NCBI RefSeq assembly: GCF_036541405.1
Contig: NZ_JAZHFS010000009.1
Span: forward strand, 1 to 64,000
Direction: 5' to 3'
Source of the DNA: Clostridium_AD frigoriphilum
Lineage (GTDB): Bacteria; Bacillota; Clostridia; Clostridiales; Clostridiaceae
Length of the DNA: 64,000 nt
Position 1 is the stretch's first letter. The number at the start of each line of letters is the position of its first letter. The translations under genes were made by a program, and so were the position numbers. Positions 34,369 to 42,714 of the stretch are shown in pieces. The notes below the pieces were generated by a model. That model was not told the DNA's origin, ran no database searches, and saw only the letters and a program-made list of their open reading frames with translations.

Positions 34369-35073
34369 ATGGCAGTTATATCAATGAAACAATTATTAGA
34401 AGCAGGTGTACATTTTGGACATCAAACAAGAAGATGGAATCCAAAAATGGCTCCATACATATTTACAGAAAGAAATGGAATATATATCATCGATTTACAA
34501 AAAACAGTTAGAAAAATAGATGAGGCATATGATTTCATTAAATCAGTATCTGAAGAAGGTAAGGATGTTCTATTTGTAGGTACAAAAAAACAAGCTCAAG
34601 AAGCTATTAAATTTGAATCTGTAAGAGCAGGAATGCATTTTGTAAACAATAGATGGTTAGGTGGAATGTTAACTAACTTTAAAACAATCAAAACAAGAAT
34701 AGCAAGATTAGAAACATTATATAAAATGGAAGAAGACGGAACATTTGAAGTTCTTCCTAAAAAAGAAGTTAGTCATCTTCTAAATGAAAGAGAAAAACTA
34801 GAAAAGAATCTAGGCGGAATTAGAAGCATGGATGCAAATAAAATTGGAGCTCTATTTGTTGTAGACCCAAGAAAAGAAAAAAATGCTATTTCTGAAGCTA
34901 AAATTCTTGGAATTCCAGTAGTCGCAATAGTCGATACAAACTGTGATCCAGATGAAGTTGATTATGTAATTCCAGGTAATGATGATGCTATAAGAGCAGT
35001 TAAATTGATAACTGAAAGATTAGCTGATGCTATTATAGAAGGAAGACAAGGCGAACAATTAACTGAAGAATAG
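34369..35073 (+). CDS. rpsB: 30S ribosomal protein S2
   Basis: S2 joins the small subunit late and helps initiation. The 234-residue protein has the family start ISMKQLLEAGVHFGHQTRRWNPKM, a central RWLGGMLTNFKTI and a C-terminal PVVAIVDTNCDPD to PGNDDAIRAV. An AGGGAGG ribosome site precedes the ATG. It is followed by tsf, as almost everywhere in bacteria. Confidence 0.97.
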   Translation: MAVISMKQLLEAGVHFGHQTRRWNPKMAPYIFTERNGIYIIDLQKTVRKIDEAYDFIKSVSEEGKDVLFVGTKKQAQEAIKFESVRAGMHFVNNRWLGGMLTNFKTIKTRIARLETLYKMEEDGTFEVLPKKEVSHLLNEREKLEKNLGGIRSMDANKIGALFVVDPRKEKNAISEAKILGIPVVAIVDTNCDPDEVDYVIPGNDDAIRAVKLITERLADAIIEGRQGEQLTEE

Positions 35074-35118
35074 TAATTAGATTTATCTAATAGAATAATT
35101 ATGAGTATAACAGTGAGG

Positions 35119-35152
35119 GGTAGGTGGAAGTTAATTCTTTCATTTACCTTTT
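35119..35152 (+). promoter_or_regulatory. Terminator-like hairpin between rpsB and tsf
   Basis: A 12-bp stem (35119-35130 with 35137-35148, several G-T pairs) with a TTAATT loop is followed by TTTTAAA. A weak hairpin here could lower tsf expression relative to rpsB, or serve as an attenuator. Confidence 0.5.
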
Positions 35153-35181
35153 AAATTAGATAGGAATAGGAGGAATTAATA

Positions 35182-36102
35182 ATGGTTACTGCAAGCATGG
35201 TTAAAGAGTTAAGAGAAAAAACTGGAGCAGGAATGATGGATTGTAAAAGAGCTCTAAGTGAAACAGATGGTGATGTGGAAAAAGCAATTGAACTTCTAAG
35301 AGAAAAAGGTTTGGCAGCAGCTGCAAAGAAATCTGGAAGAATAGCTGCAGAAGGATTAGTATGTACATATATTTCAGAAGATATGAAAGTTGGAGCAGTA
35401 GTCGAAGTTAACTGTGAAACTGATTTTGTTGCCATTAATAATGAGTTTGTTAATTTAGCAAATAACACAGCGAAACAAGCAGCACAAACTAATTCAACGA
35501 CTATTGAGGAATTCATTTCTGAAAAATGTATGTCTGATGAAACAATTACTATTAAGGATGCAGTTACAGCTTTAATAGCAAAATTAGGCGAAAATATGTC
35601 TGTAAGAAGATTTCAGAAATTTTCTATTGAAAATGGTGTTGTTCAAAGCTATATTCATGGTGGTGGAAGAATAGGCGTCTTAGTGGAACTCGCATGCGAA
35701 AAGCAAGATGATGTGTTAATTAAGATCGCTAAAGATGTTGCAATGCAAATTGCGGCTGCTAGTCCTTTATTTTTAGATAATACATGTGTTGATAAAGATA
35801 CTTTAGAAAAAGAAAAAGAGATATATAGGGTTCAAGCAATAAACGAAGGAAAACCAGAAAAAATTGTAGAGAAAATGGTTATGGGTAGAGTTAATAAATA
35901 TTTTAAAGAAGTTTGTTTACTTGAACAAGTTTGGGTTAAGAACGCTGACTATACTATTACTAAATATCTTAAAGAAGAATCAAAAAAACTTGGTGCTGAG
36001 ATAAAGGTAACAAGATTTGAAAGATTTGAAAGAGGAGAAGGTATAGAAAAGAAAGAAGAAAATTTTGCTGAAGAAGTACAAAGACAAGTGCAAGGTAAAT
36101 AA
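35182..36102 (+). CDS. tsf: Elongation factor Ts
   Basis: EF-Ts recycles EF-Tu by exchanging GDP. The 306-residue protein has the N-terminal UBA-like domain VKELREKTGAGMMDCKRAL, the core TDFVAINNEFVNLA and a C-terminal coiled-coil/helical domain (VQAINEGKPEKIVEKMVMGRVNKYFKE). An AGGAGG ribosome site lies upstream. A terminator follows the gene. Confidence 0.97.
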   Translation: MVTASMVKELREKTGAGMMDCKRALSETDGDVEKAIELLREKGLAAAAKKSGRIAAEGLVCTYISEDMKVGAVVEVNCETDFVAINNEFVNLANNTAKQAAQTNSTTIEEFISEKCMSDETITIKDAVTALIAKLGENMSVRRFQKFSIENGVVQSYIHGGGRIGVLVELACEKQDDVLIKIAKDVAMQIAAASPLFLDNTCVDKDTLEKEKEIYRVQAINEGKPEKIVEKMVMGRVNKYFKEVCLLEQVWVKNADYTITKYLKEESKKLGAEIKVTRFERFERGEGIEKKEENFAEEVQRQVQGK

Positions 36103-36107
36103 AAATT

Positions 36108-36136
36108 AAAGGGAACACAAAGTGTTCTCTTTTTTA
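36108..36136 (+). terminator. Terminator after tsf
   Basis: An 11-bp stem (36108-36118 with 36122-36132, one G-T) with an AAA loop runs into a T-tract. It separates rpsB-tsf from pyrH-frr, at least in part. Confidence 0.88.
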
Positions 36137-36167
36137 AAATAAGTAATACTTTAAATCAGGAGGTACA

Positions 36168-36887
36168 ATGTTTATGGAGGTTGCTAAATACAAAAGAATT
36201 ATGTTGAAAATTTCAGGAGAAGCTTTAGCTGGTGATACAGGATTTGGAATAGATTTTGAATTCACAAATGTTATAGCACTTCAAATAAAGGAACTAGTTA
36301 AGTTAGGCGTTGAAATAGGGATAGTTGTTGGAGCTGGAAATATATGGCGTGGTAGAAGTGGGGATGGTATGGACAGAACTACTGCAGATTATATGGGGAT
36401 GATGGCAACTTGTATTAATGCATTAGCACTTCAAGATTCTTTGGAAAATATAGGCGTAAATACTAGAGTACAAACTGCCATTGAGATGAAGGCAGTAGCA
36501 GAACCATTTATAAGAAGAAAAGCTATGAGGCATTTGGAAAAAGGAAGAGTTGTTATATTTGCTGCTGGGACAGGTAATCCATATTTTTCAACGGATACAG
36601 CAGCAGCACTTAGGGCAGCAGAAATAGAAGCTGAAGTAATACTCCTTGCTAAAAAGGTTGATGGAGTATACGATAAAGATCCACACATATATGATGATGC
36701 AAAAAAATTCGATAAACTTAGTTATATTAATGTACTTGAAAAAGGACTTCAAGTTATGGATTCTACGGCTACATCATTATGTATGGACAACAATATACCT
36801 ATATTAGTTTTTGGACTTGATAAACCAGAAAACATAAAAAAAGCAATCTTAGGTGAAAAAATTGGGACTTTAGTATCTGATTGCTAA
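36168..36887 (+). CDS. pyrH: Uridylate kinase
   Basis: Bacterial UMP kinase phosphorylates UMP to UDP and is unrelated to eukaryotic UMP kinase. The 239-residue protein belongs to the amino-acid-kinase fold, with RIMLKISGEALAG, VVGAGNIWRG and the substrate region FAAGTGNPYFSTDTAAALRA. Two ATGs (36168 and 36174) follow AGGAGG; the second has the more usual spacing and cannot be excluded. The pyrH-frr pair is conserved. Confidence 0.96.
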   Translation: MFMEVAKYKRIMLKISGEALAGDTGFGIDFEFTNVIALQIKELVKLGVEIGIVVGAGNIWRGRSGDGMDRTTADYMGMMATCINALALQDSLENIGVNTRVQTAIEMKAVAEPFIRRKAMRHLEKGRVVIFAAGTGNPYFSTDTAAALRAAEIEAEVILLAKKVDGVYDKDPHIYDDAKKFDKLSYINVLEKGLQVMDSTATSLCMDNNIPILVFGLDKPENIKKAILGEKIGTLVSDC

Positions 36888-36915
36888 ATAACTAATATAA
36901 AATGGAGGGAATTCT

Positions 36916-37473
36916 ATGATTAAAGAAATTATTAGTATTGCTGATGAAAAAATGAAAAAGACGATTGCAGTTTTGAAACATGAGTTATCAAGTATGAAGG
37001 CAGGAAGAGCAAATTCTGCAATGCTGGATAGAATTAATGTTGAATGCTATGGTAGTCTCGTGCCATTAAGCCAAATTGCAAACATATCAGCACCTGAAGC
37101 GAGAGTATTATTAATTCAGCCATGGGATAAATCTTCTATGAAAGAAATAGAAAGAGCTATATTAAAATCTGATTTGGGATTAAATCCATCAAATGATGGA
37201 ATATCAATGAGATTAATTATTCCAGAGCTTACGGAAGAAACAAGAAAAAATTTAATGAAGAATATTAAGAAAACCGGAGAAGAAGGCAAAGTAGCTATAA
37301 GGTCTATAAGACGAGATGCTAATGATAAAATTAAAGCATTGAAAAAAAATAGTGAAATTTCTGAAGATGAAGTTAAAAAAACAGAAGATATCATTCAAAA
37401 GGAAACAGATAAATTTATTAAAGAAGTAGATAAAATAATTGATACTAAAGAAAAACAAATAATGTCAGTTTAG
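36916..37473 (+). CDS. frr: Ribosome recycling factor
   Basis: RRF, with EF-G, splits post-termination ribosomes. The 185-residue product matches the family length and has the domain-I three-helix sequence ending RSIRRDANDKIKALKKN, plus the N-terminal SSMKAGRANSAMLDRINVECYG. A TGGAGGG ribosome site precedes the ATG. A long palindrome follows before uppS. Confidence 0.97.
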   Translation: MIKEIISIADEKMKKTIAVLKHELSSMKAGRANSAMLDRINVECYGSLVPLSQIANISAPEARVLLIQPWDKSSMKEIERAILKSDLGLNPSNDGISMRLIIPELTEETRKNLMKNIKKTGEEGKVAIRSIRRDANDKIKALKKNSEISEDEVKKTEDIIQKETDKFIKEVDKIIDTKEKQIMSV

Positions 37474-37478
37474 TCCTT

Positions 37479-37522
37479 AATTTTAAATAGAACCTGCATT
37501 TATGCAGGTTCTATTTAAAATT
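37479..37522. terminator. 20-bp perfect palindrome after frr
   Basis: A perfect 20-bp stem (37479-37498 with 37503-37522) with a TTTA loop lies 5 bases after the frr stop. There is no T-tract beyond the stem, although the 3' arm ends in A/T-rich sequence. It may act as a terminator, an mRNA 3'-end stabiliser or an RNase III substrate. Confidence 0.7.
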
Positions 37523-37554
37523 ATACTATAACTAGTAAAAAGGAGAGAATTTTA

Positions 37555-38322
37555 TTGAAAAAATTATTCGCTTTCTTAAAAAAGAATAAAGATATGAGTA
37601 ATGAAACAAACTTAGATATGACTAAAATACCTAAGCATATTGCAATTATAATGGATGGAAATGGTAGATGGGCAAAAGAACGTAATTTGCCTAGAGCACT
37701 TGGACATAAGGCCGGTGTTGAAGCAATTAGGAAAATTGTAAAAGAATGTGACAGGTTAGGGGTTAAATATTTAACATTATATGCATTTTCAACTGAAAAT
37801 TGGAATAGACCTGTAAAAGAAATCGATTCTTTAATGAAGTTGTTAGTGGAGTATTTAAAAAAAGAAGTCGAAGAATTAAATGTTAATGATGTTGTTATTA
37901 ATTCTATTGGTAATATTTCGAAATTGCCTTTGATATGTAGAGAAGAATTAAATAATGCATATGAAAAAACAAAAAATAATAAGGGATTGATTTTAAATCT
38001 TGCTTTAAATTATGGAGGAAGAAGTGAAATAGTAGATGCTGTAAAAGAGATTTCATCGGATTTAATTAATAAGAAAATCTCTAAGGATCAAATAAATGAA
38101 GATTTATTTTCAAAATACATGTATACAAGTAAAATGCCAGATCCGGATCTAATAATAAGGCCAAGTGGTGAGTTAAGATTAAGTAATTTCTTGCTTTGGC
38201 AGGGTGCATACTCAGAACTTTGGTTTTCAGATATTAATTGGCCGGATTTTCATGAGAAGCAGCTACAAAGTGCAATAATGGATTATCAAAAAAGAGATAG
38301 AAGATTTGGAAAGGTTAAATAG
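37555..38322 (+). CDS. uppS: Isoprenyl transferase (undecaprenyl diphosphate synthase)
   Basis: UppS extends farnesyl diphosphate to the C55 lipid carrier used for peptidoglycan. The cis-prenyltransferase signature HIAIIMDGNGRWAKERNLPR (catalytic Asp34) and the C-terminal RPSGELRLSNFLLWQ motif are present. The 255-residue product starts at TTG behind AAAGGAGAG. A ~20-residue charged N-terminal extension precedes the family core. cdsA follows after 11 bases. Confidence 0.95.
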   Translation: MKKLFAFLKKNKDMSNETNLDMTKIPKHIAIIMDGNGRWAKERNLPRALGHKAGVEAIRKIVKECDRLGVKYLTLYAFSTENWNRPVKEIDSLMKLLVEYLKKEVEELNVNDVVINSIGNISKLPLICREELNNAYEKTKNNKGLILNLALNYGGRSEIVDAVKEISSDLINKKISKDQINEDLFSKYMYTSKMPDPDLIIRPSGELRLSNFLLWQGAYSELWFSDINWPDFHEKQLQSAIMDYQKRDRRFGKVK

Positions 38323-38333
38323 GGGAGAAAATC

Positions 38334-39140
38334 ATGAATAATAGGTATATAGGGGCTCTTGTTTTAGCTCCATTCATAATATTTTTATTTTTAGGTGGGG
38401 TGTATTTAAAATATATTGTAATGGTGATTTCACTTTTTGGTATGTACGAGTTCTATAAAGTTTCTAGAAAAAAACACTACAAGCCAATTGCACTTATAGG
38501 ATATGGGTTATGCATAGTATATTACTTAAATATGAACAAGGATTTTTCACAAAGTTTTAATATATATATTTTAATTGCAACAATTTTCTTGCTATTATGT
38601 ATTCCTGTGGTTTATACAAATTACAATTTTGTAGATGTTGCGCTTACCTTATTTGGATTTTTGTATGTAGCAGTATTTTTTAGTTTTATAGTGTTTATAG
38701 ACAATAAAACTTATGGTCAATATTTAGTATGGATTATATTCATTGGTTCATGGGGATGCGATACTTTGGCTTATTATTCTGGTAGGATTTTAGGAAAAGG
38801 AGGCAAACATAAGCTTTGTCCTAAAGTTAGTCCTAATAAAACAATAGAGGGGTCGATAGGTGGACTACTTGGGAGTACTATAGGATGTATGATTTATGGA
38901 TATGCTATTTCAAAATATGGCGTGCATATAGAACTATATCATTATGCAATAATTGGTGCTTTATGTGGCGTTTTTGGGCAGTTTGGAGATTTAATTGCAT
39001 CATCTATAAAGAGGTATGTAGGGGCTAAGGATTACAGTAATCTTATACCGGGACATGGTGGGATTTTAGACCGTTTTGATAGTATTTTATTTGTGTCTGT
39101 GGTAGTATTTTATTATATTACATTTATAATAAAATTATAA
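38334..39140 (+). CDS. cdsA: Phosphatidate cytidylyltransferase
   Basis: CdsA makes CDP-diacylglycerol from phosphatidic acid and CTP in the membrane. The 268-residue protein is hydrophobic with about eight helices. It carries the CDS signature region near the C-terminus (PGHGGILDRFDSILFVS) and the SPNKTIEGSIGG segment. It sits between uppS and dxr in the conserved envelope/isoprenoid cluster. Confidence 0.95.
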   Translation: MNNRYIGALVLAPFIIFLFLGGVYLKYIVMVISLFGMYEFYKVSRKKHYKPIALIGYGLCIVYYLNMNKDFSQSFNIYILIATIFLLLCIPVVYTNYNFVDVALTLFGFLYVAVFFSFIVFIDNKTYGQYLVWIIFIGSWGCDTLAYYSGRILGKGGKHKLCPKVSPNKTIEGSIGGLLGSTIGCMIYGYAISKYGVHIELYHYAIIGALCGVFGQFGDLIASSIKRYVGAKDYSNLIPGHGGILDRFDSILFVSVVVFYYITFIIKL

Positions 39141-39415
39141 ATGTATATAGTTTATTGTTTAAGAAAATCATATATTTGGCAGGATGTAAAAAAAAAATTC
39201 AGAGTGAATTGGCATTGATAACTTTATTATAGTAGCTAACTATGTTATATTTAGTACTACGAACATGCAAAAAAATAGAAAAAAATTGAAGATATTAACA
39301 TGATATTTTATTTGTTGTTTGGGACATAATTACATACATTGGCATAGGTGTAGTATTTTTAATTTTGATGACATAATAATTATAAATTGTAACATTATAG
39401 GAATGGGGAGATTAA

Positions 39416-40576
39416 ATGAAGAAACTTACTATTTTAGGAGTTACGGGATCAATTGGAACTCAAACTTTAGATGTTATTCGATCTGATATTAAAAACTTTA
39501 TTATTATAGGAATTTCTGCAAATACTAATTATGAGAAAATTATACCTATCATAGAGGAATTTAAACCTAAATATGTTGCTATGATGGATGAGGAAGCTTC
39601 ACTAAAACTTAAAAAATATTGTGACTTAAATAAATATTCAACGGAAATATTGCATGGATTAGATGGTTTAAATTATATAAGTACTTTACCTGAAGTGGAT
39701 CTTGTAGTAACTTCAGTTGTAGGAATGATAGGACTCGTTCCTACTATGAAAGCTATTGATGCAGGAAAGGATATTGCTTTAGCTAATAAGGAAACACTAG
39801 TTGCCGCGGGAGAACTAGTTATGGAGGCTGCTAAAAAAAACAATGTAAATATTTTGCCAGTTGATTCAGAACATGGTGCTATTTTCCAATGTTTACAAGG
39901 TAATAAGTTAGAAAATGTTAATAAGATAATAATAACTGCATCTGGTGGTCCATTCAGAGGTAAAAGTAGACAAGAATTAATAGATATAAGGCCTGAAGAT
40001 GCGATTAAACATCCAAAATGGAACATGGGTAAAAAAATATCAGTTGATTCGTCAACGCTTATGAATAAGGGACTCGAGGTTATTGAAGCGCACTGGTTAT
40101 TTGGGGTAGATTACGATAACATACAAGTGGTAGTCCATCCGCAAAGTGTTATACATTCTATGGTTGAGTATATAGATGGTAGCATAATAGCACAAATGAG
40201 TTCAACTGACATGAGGCTTCCTATTCAATATGCCATAAACTATCCAAAGAGAAACATAGCTGTAATTGATAAATTGGATTTTTATAATATGAGCAGTTTA
40301 ACTTTTGAAAAACCTGATAGTGATACATTTAAATGTCTTAAATTAGCATTAAAAGCAGGGAAAATGGGCGGTAATATGCCTGCTATAATGAACGCTGCGA
40401 ATGAGGTAGCTGTTGAACTCTTCTTAGATTATAAAATTAAATATCTCCAAATAGAAAATATTATAGAAAAATGCATGAATATATTTGATCATAATATTAC
40501 GCCAAATCTAGAAGAAATTTTAGACGTTGATTTAAAGGTTAGGGAATATGTGAAAAATAATTATGATGAAAAATAG
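39416..40576 (+). CDS. dxr: 1-deoxy-D-xylulose 5-phosphate reductoisomerase
   Basis: Dxr is the committed step of the MEP isoprenoid pathway, converting DXP to MEP with NADPH. The N-terminal nucleotide site is LGVTGSIGTQTLDVI. ANKETLVAAGE, PVDSEHGAIFQCL and the flexible-loop HPKWNMGKKISVDSSTLMNKGLE are all present. Length (386) is normal. The 275-base gap upstream is AT-rich and holds no recognised element. rseP follows after 14 bases. Confidence 0.96.
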   Translation: MKKLTILGVTGSIGTQTLDVIRSDIKNFIIIGISANTNYEKIIPIIEEFKPKYVAMMDEEASLKLKKYCDLNKYSTEILHGLDGLNYISTLPEVDLVVTSVVGMIGLVPTMKAIDAGKDIALANKETLVAAGELVMEAAKKNNVNILPVDSEHGAIFQCLQGNKLENVNKIIITASGGPFRGKSRQELIDIRPEDAIKHPKWNMGKKISVDSSTLMNKGLEVIEAHWLFGVDYDNIQVVVHPQSVIHSMVEYIDGSIIAQMSSTDMRLPIQYAINYPKRNIAVIDKLDFYNMSSLTFEKPDSDTFKCLKLALKAGKMGGNMPAIMNAANEVAVELFLDYKIKYLQIENIIEKCMNIFDHNITPNLEEILDVDLKVREYVKNNYDEK

Positions 40577-40590
40577 GGAGGAAAATTGTT

Positions 40591-41628
40591 ATGGCTAGTA
40601 TTTTACCGAATATACCATATATTATTATGGCTGTTTTAGCATTTAGTCTTTTAGTAATAATACATGAATTAGGTCATTTTATTATGTGCAAGTTAAATGG
40701 GGTAAAGGTAAGTGAATTTTCCTTAGGAATGGGTCCGAAACTTTTTGGAATAAAAGGAAAAGAGACAGAATATTTGATCAAAGCATTTCCTGTTGGTGGA
40801 TACGTTAAAATGGAAGGGGAAGAGGAAAACAGTAATGATCCTAGATCTTTTACTAATAAAACACCAGTTCAAAAATTAAGCATAGTTTCTGCAGGGGCGA
40901 TTATGAATCTGATTTTGGCGGTGGTTTTATTTGCTATTGTTGGTGCTGCAAAGGGATATGTATTACCAATAATAGGGCAAGTAGTGGCTAATAGTCCAGC
41001 TATGCATTCTGGATTACAAGTTGGAGATAAAATTACTAAAATTGATAAAGTTAACATAGAGAGATGGGATGAATTTATAAATGTTGTTTATGCGTCTAAA
41101 GGTCAAAGTATGAACATTGAACTTGTTAGAAATTCAAAAGTAAAAGAAATTTCTTTAAAACCAGTTAAAAATGTGAAGGAAAATAGATACATGATAGGAA
41201 TTGCGGCTTCAGGTGTAGAAAAAAAATTAAACTTTGGTGAATCAGTAGGATACGGATTTAGTCAAACAGTTGATACTGCAAAACAAACTTTTGGTTTTTT
41301 TGGCACTATATTTAAGGGACAATTCTCGGGTTCTGATGTAGGGGGACCTATAAGCATAATGAGGATTTCAACAAAGGCAGCACAAACTGGATTAACAACT
41401 CTACTTTACTTTACGGCACTAATGAGTGTACAACTAGGAATATTTAATATAATACCTTTTCCAGCTTTAGATGGAGGATGGATATTTATGTTATTATTTG
41501 AAATAATATCAGGTAAGAAATTAGATGATAATAAGGTAGGAACTATAAATTATATTGGATTTATGTTTTTAATGGCATTAATGGTGGTAATAGTTATTAA
41601 GGATATAGTCAGTCCAATGAAATTCTAG
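40591..41628 (+). CDS. rseP: RIP metalloprotease RseP
   Basis: RseP/RasP is an intramembrane site-2 zinc protease that cuts anti-sigma factors and signal-peptide remnants. The active-site HELGH is in the first helix (LLVIIHELGHFIMCKLNG) and the second metal motif is in the C-terminal NIIPFPALDGGW. A single PDZ domain lies between (about residues 125-190). The 345-residue length is typical for Firmicutes. It is between dxr and ispG, as usual. Confidence 0.95.
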   Translation: MASILPNIPYIIMAVLAFSLLVIIHELGHFIMCKLNGVKVSEFSLGMGPKLFGIKGKETEYLIKAFPVGGYVKMEGEEENSNDPRSFTNKTPVQKLSIVSAGAIMNLILAVVLFAIVGAAKGYVLPIIGQVVANSPAMHSGLQVGDKITKIDKVNIERWDEFINVVYASKGQSMNIELVRNSKVKEISLKPVKNVKENRYMIGIAASGVEKKLNFGESVGYGFSQTVDTAKQTFGFFGTIFKGQFSGSDVGGPISIMRISTKAAQTGLTTLLYFTALMSVQLGIFNIIPFPALDGGWIFMLLFEIISGKKLDDNKVGTINYIGFMFLMALMVVIVIKDIVSPMKF

Positions 41629-41640
41629 GAGATGAAGATT

Positions 41641-42690
41641 ATGGAAGCTAGAAAAACAAAAAAAATTAAAATTGGCGATTTATATATAGGTGGAGATTCA
41701 AAGATCGCAGTGCAGTCAATGACGAATACTGATACACGAGATGTAGAGGCTACGATAAAACAAATACTTGAGCTTGAAAAAGTAGGTTGCGATATTGTAC
41801 GCTGCGCAGTGCCAGATATGGTAGCTGCTGAGGCGATAAAAGATATAATGAAAGGAATACATATACCTTTAGTTGCAGATATCCATTTTGATTATAGGCT
41901 GGCTTTAAAAGTTATTGAGAATGGAGTATCTAAACTAAGAATTAATCCTGGTAATATTGGAAATATTGATAGAATAAAATTAGTTGCAGATGCAGCCAAA
42001 GCGAAGGGGATTCCCATTAGAATTGGGGTAAATTCAGGATCACTAGAAAAAGATATTCTTAAAAAGTATGGTCATGTATGTGCGCAGGCTTTAGTTGAAA
42101 GTGCGCTAAAACATGTTAAAATACTTGAAAGTTTAAATTTTTATGATATAGTTATTTCTATAAAATCATCAGATGTTGTAATGATGATTGAAAGTTATAA
42201 ACTATTATCAGGCATGGTAGATTATCCACTTCACCTTGGGGTTACTGAGGCTGGAACTACATGGAGAGGGACAATAAAATCAAGTGTTGGAATTGGAGCA
42301 CTACTAGCTTCAGGTATAGGTGATACTATAAGGGTATCTCTAACAGGGGATGTAGTAGATGAGGTTAAAGTTGGAATAGAAATTTTAAAATCATTAGGTT
42401 ATATAGATGATGGAATTAAATTTGTATCATGCCCAACATGTGGTAGAACGCAAATAAATCTTATAAAGATTGCAAATGAAGTAGAAAAAAGATTAGAATT
42501 TTGTAATAAAAATATAAAGATTGCAGTCATGGGATGCATAGTTAATGGTCCGGGTGAAGCAAGAGAGGCTGATATTGGCATCGCTGGCGGAGATGGAGTT
42601 GGTCTTATATTTAAAAAAGGTGAAATAATTAGAACTGTTAAGGAAGAAGATTTAGTAGAAGAACTTATTCGTGAAGTAAATAACCTATAA
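41641..42690 (+). CDS. ispG: 4-hydroxy-3-methylbut-2-en-1-yl diphosphate synthase
   Basis: IspG is the iron-sulfur enzyme of the penultimate MEP-pathway step. The 349-residue protein shows the N-terminal barrel (QSMTNTDTRDVEATIKQI, VADIHFDYRLAL) and the C-terminal cluster ligands in SCPTCGRTQ and MGCIVNGPGEAREADIGIAGG. The ATG at 41641 has proper spacing from the AGGAG that overlaps the rseP stop; the ATG at 41632 is too close. It lies directly before polC. Confidence 0.95.
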   Translation: MEARKTKKIKIGDLYIGGDSKIAVQSMTNTDTRDVEATIKQILELEKVGCDIVRCAVPDMVAAEAIKDIMKGIHIPLVADIHFDYRLALKVIENGVSKLRINPGNIGNIDRIKLVADAAKAKGIPIRIGVNSGSLEKDILKKYGHVCAQALVESALKHVKILESLNFYDIVISIKSSDVVMMIESYKLLSGMVDYPLHLGVTEAGTTWRGTIKSSVGIGALLASGIGDTIRVSLTGDVVDEVKVGIEILKSLGYIDDGIKFVSCPTCGRTQINLIKIANEVEKRLEFCNKNIKIAVMGCIVNGPGEAREADIGIAGGDGVGLIFKKGEIIRTVKEEDLVEELIREVNNL

Positions 42691-42714
42691 GATGTCTTCT
42701 CAGGAGGAATGTTA

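Noticed and set aside
34269..34511. 80-residue open frame overlapping the rpsB start
   Set aside because: It overlaps rpsB in another frame, starts at a GTG within the predicted leader and has no family features.
39141..39415. Possible small gene or RNA in the cdsA-dxr gap
   Set aside because: The 275 bases are AT-rich with no frame behind a ribosome site, no strong hairpin and no convincing promoter.
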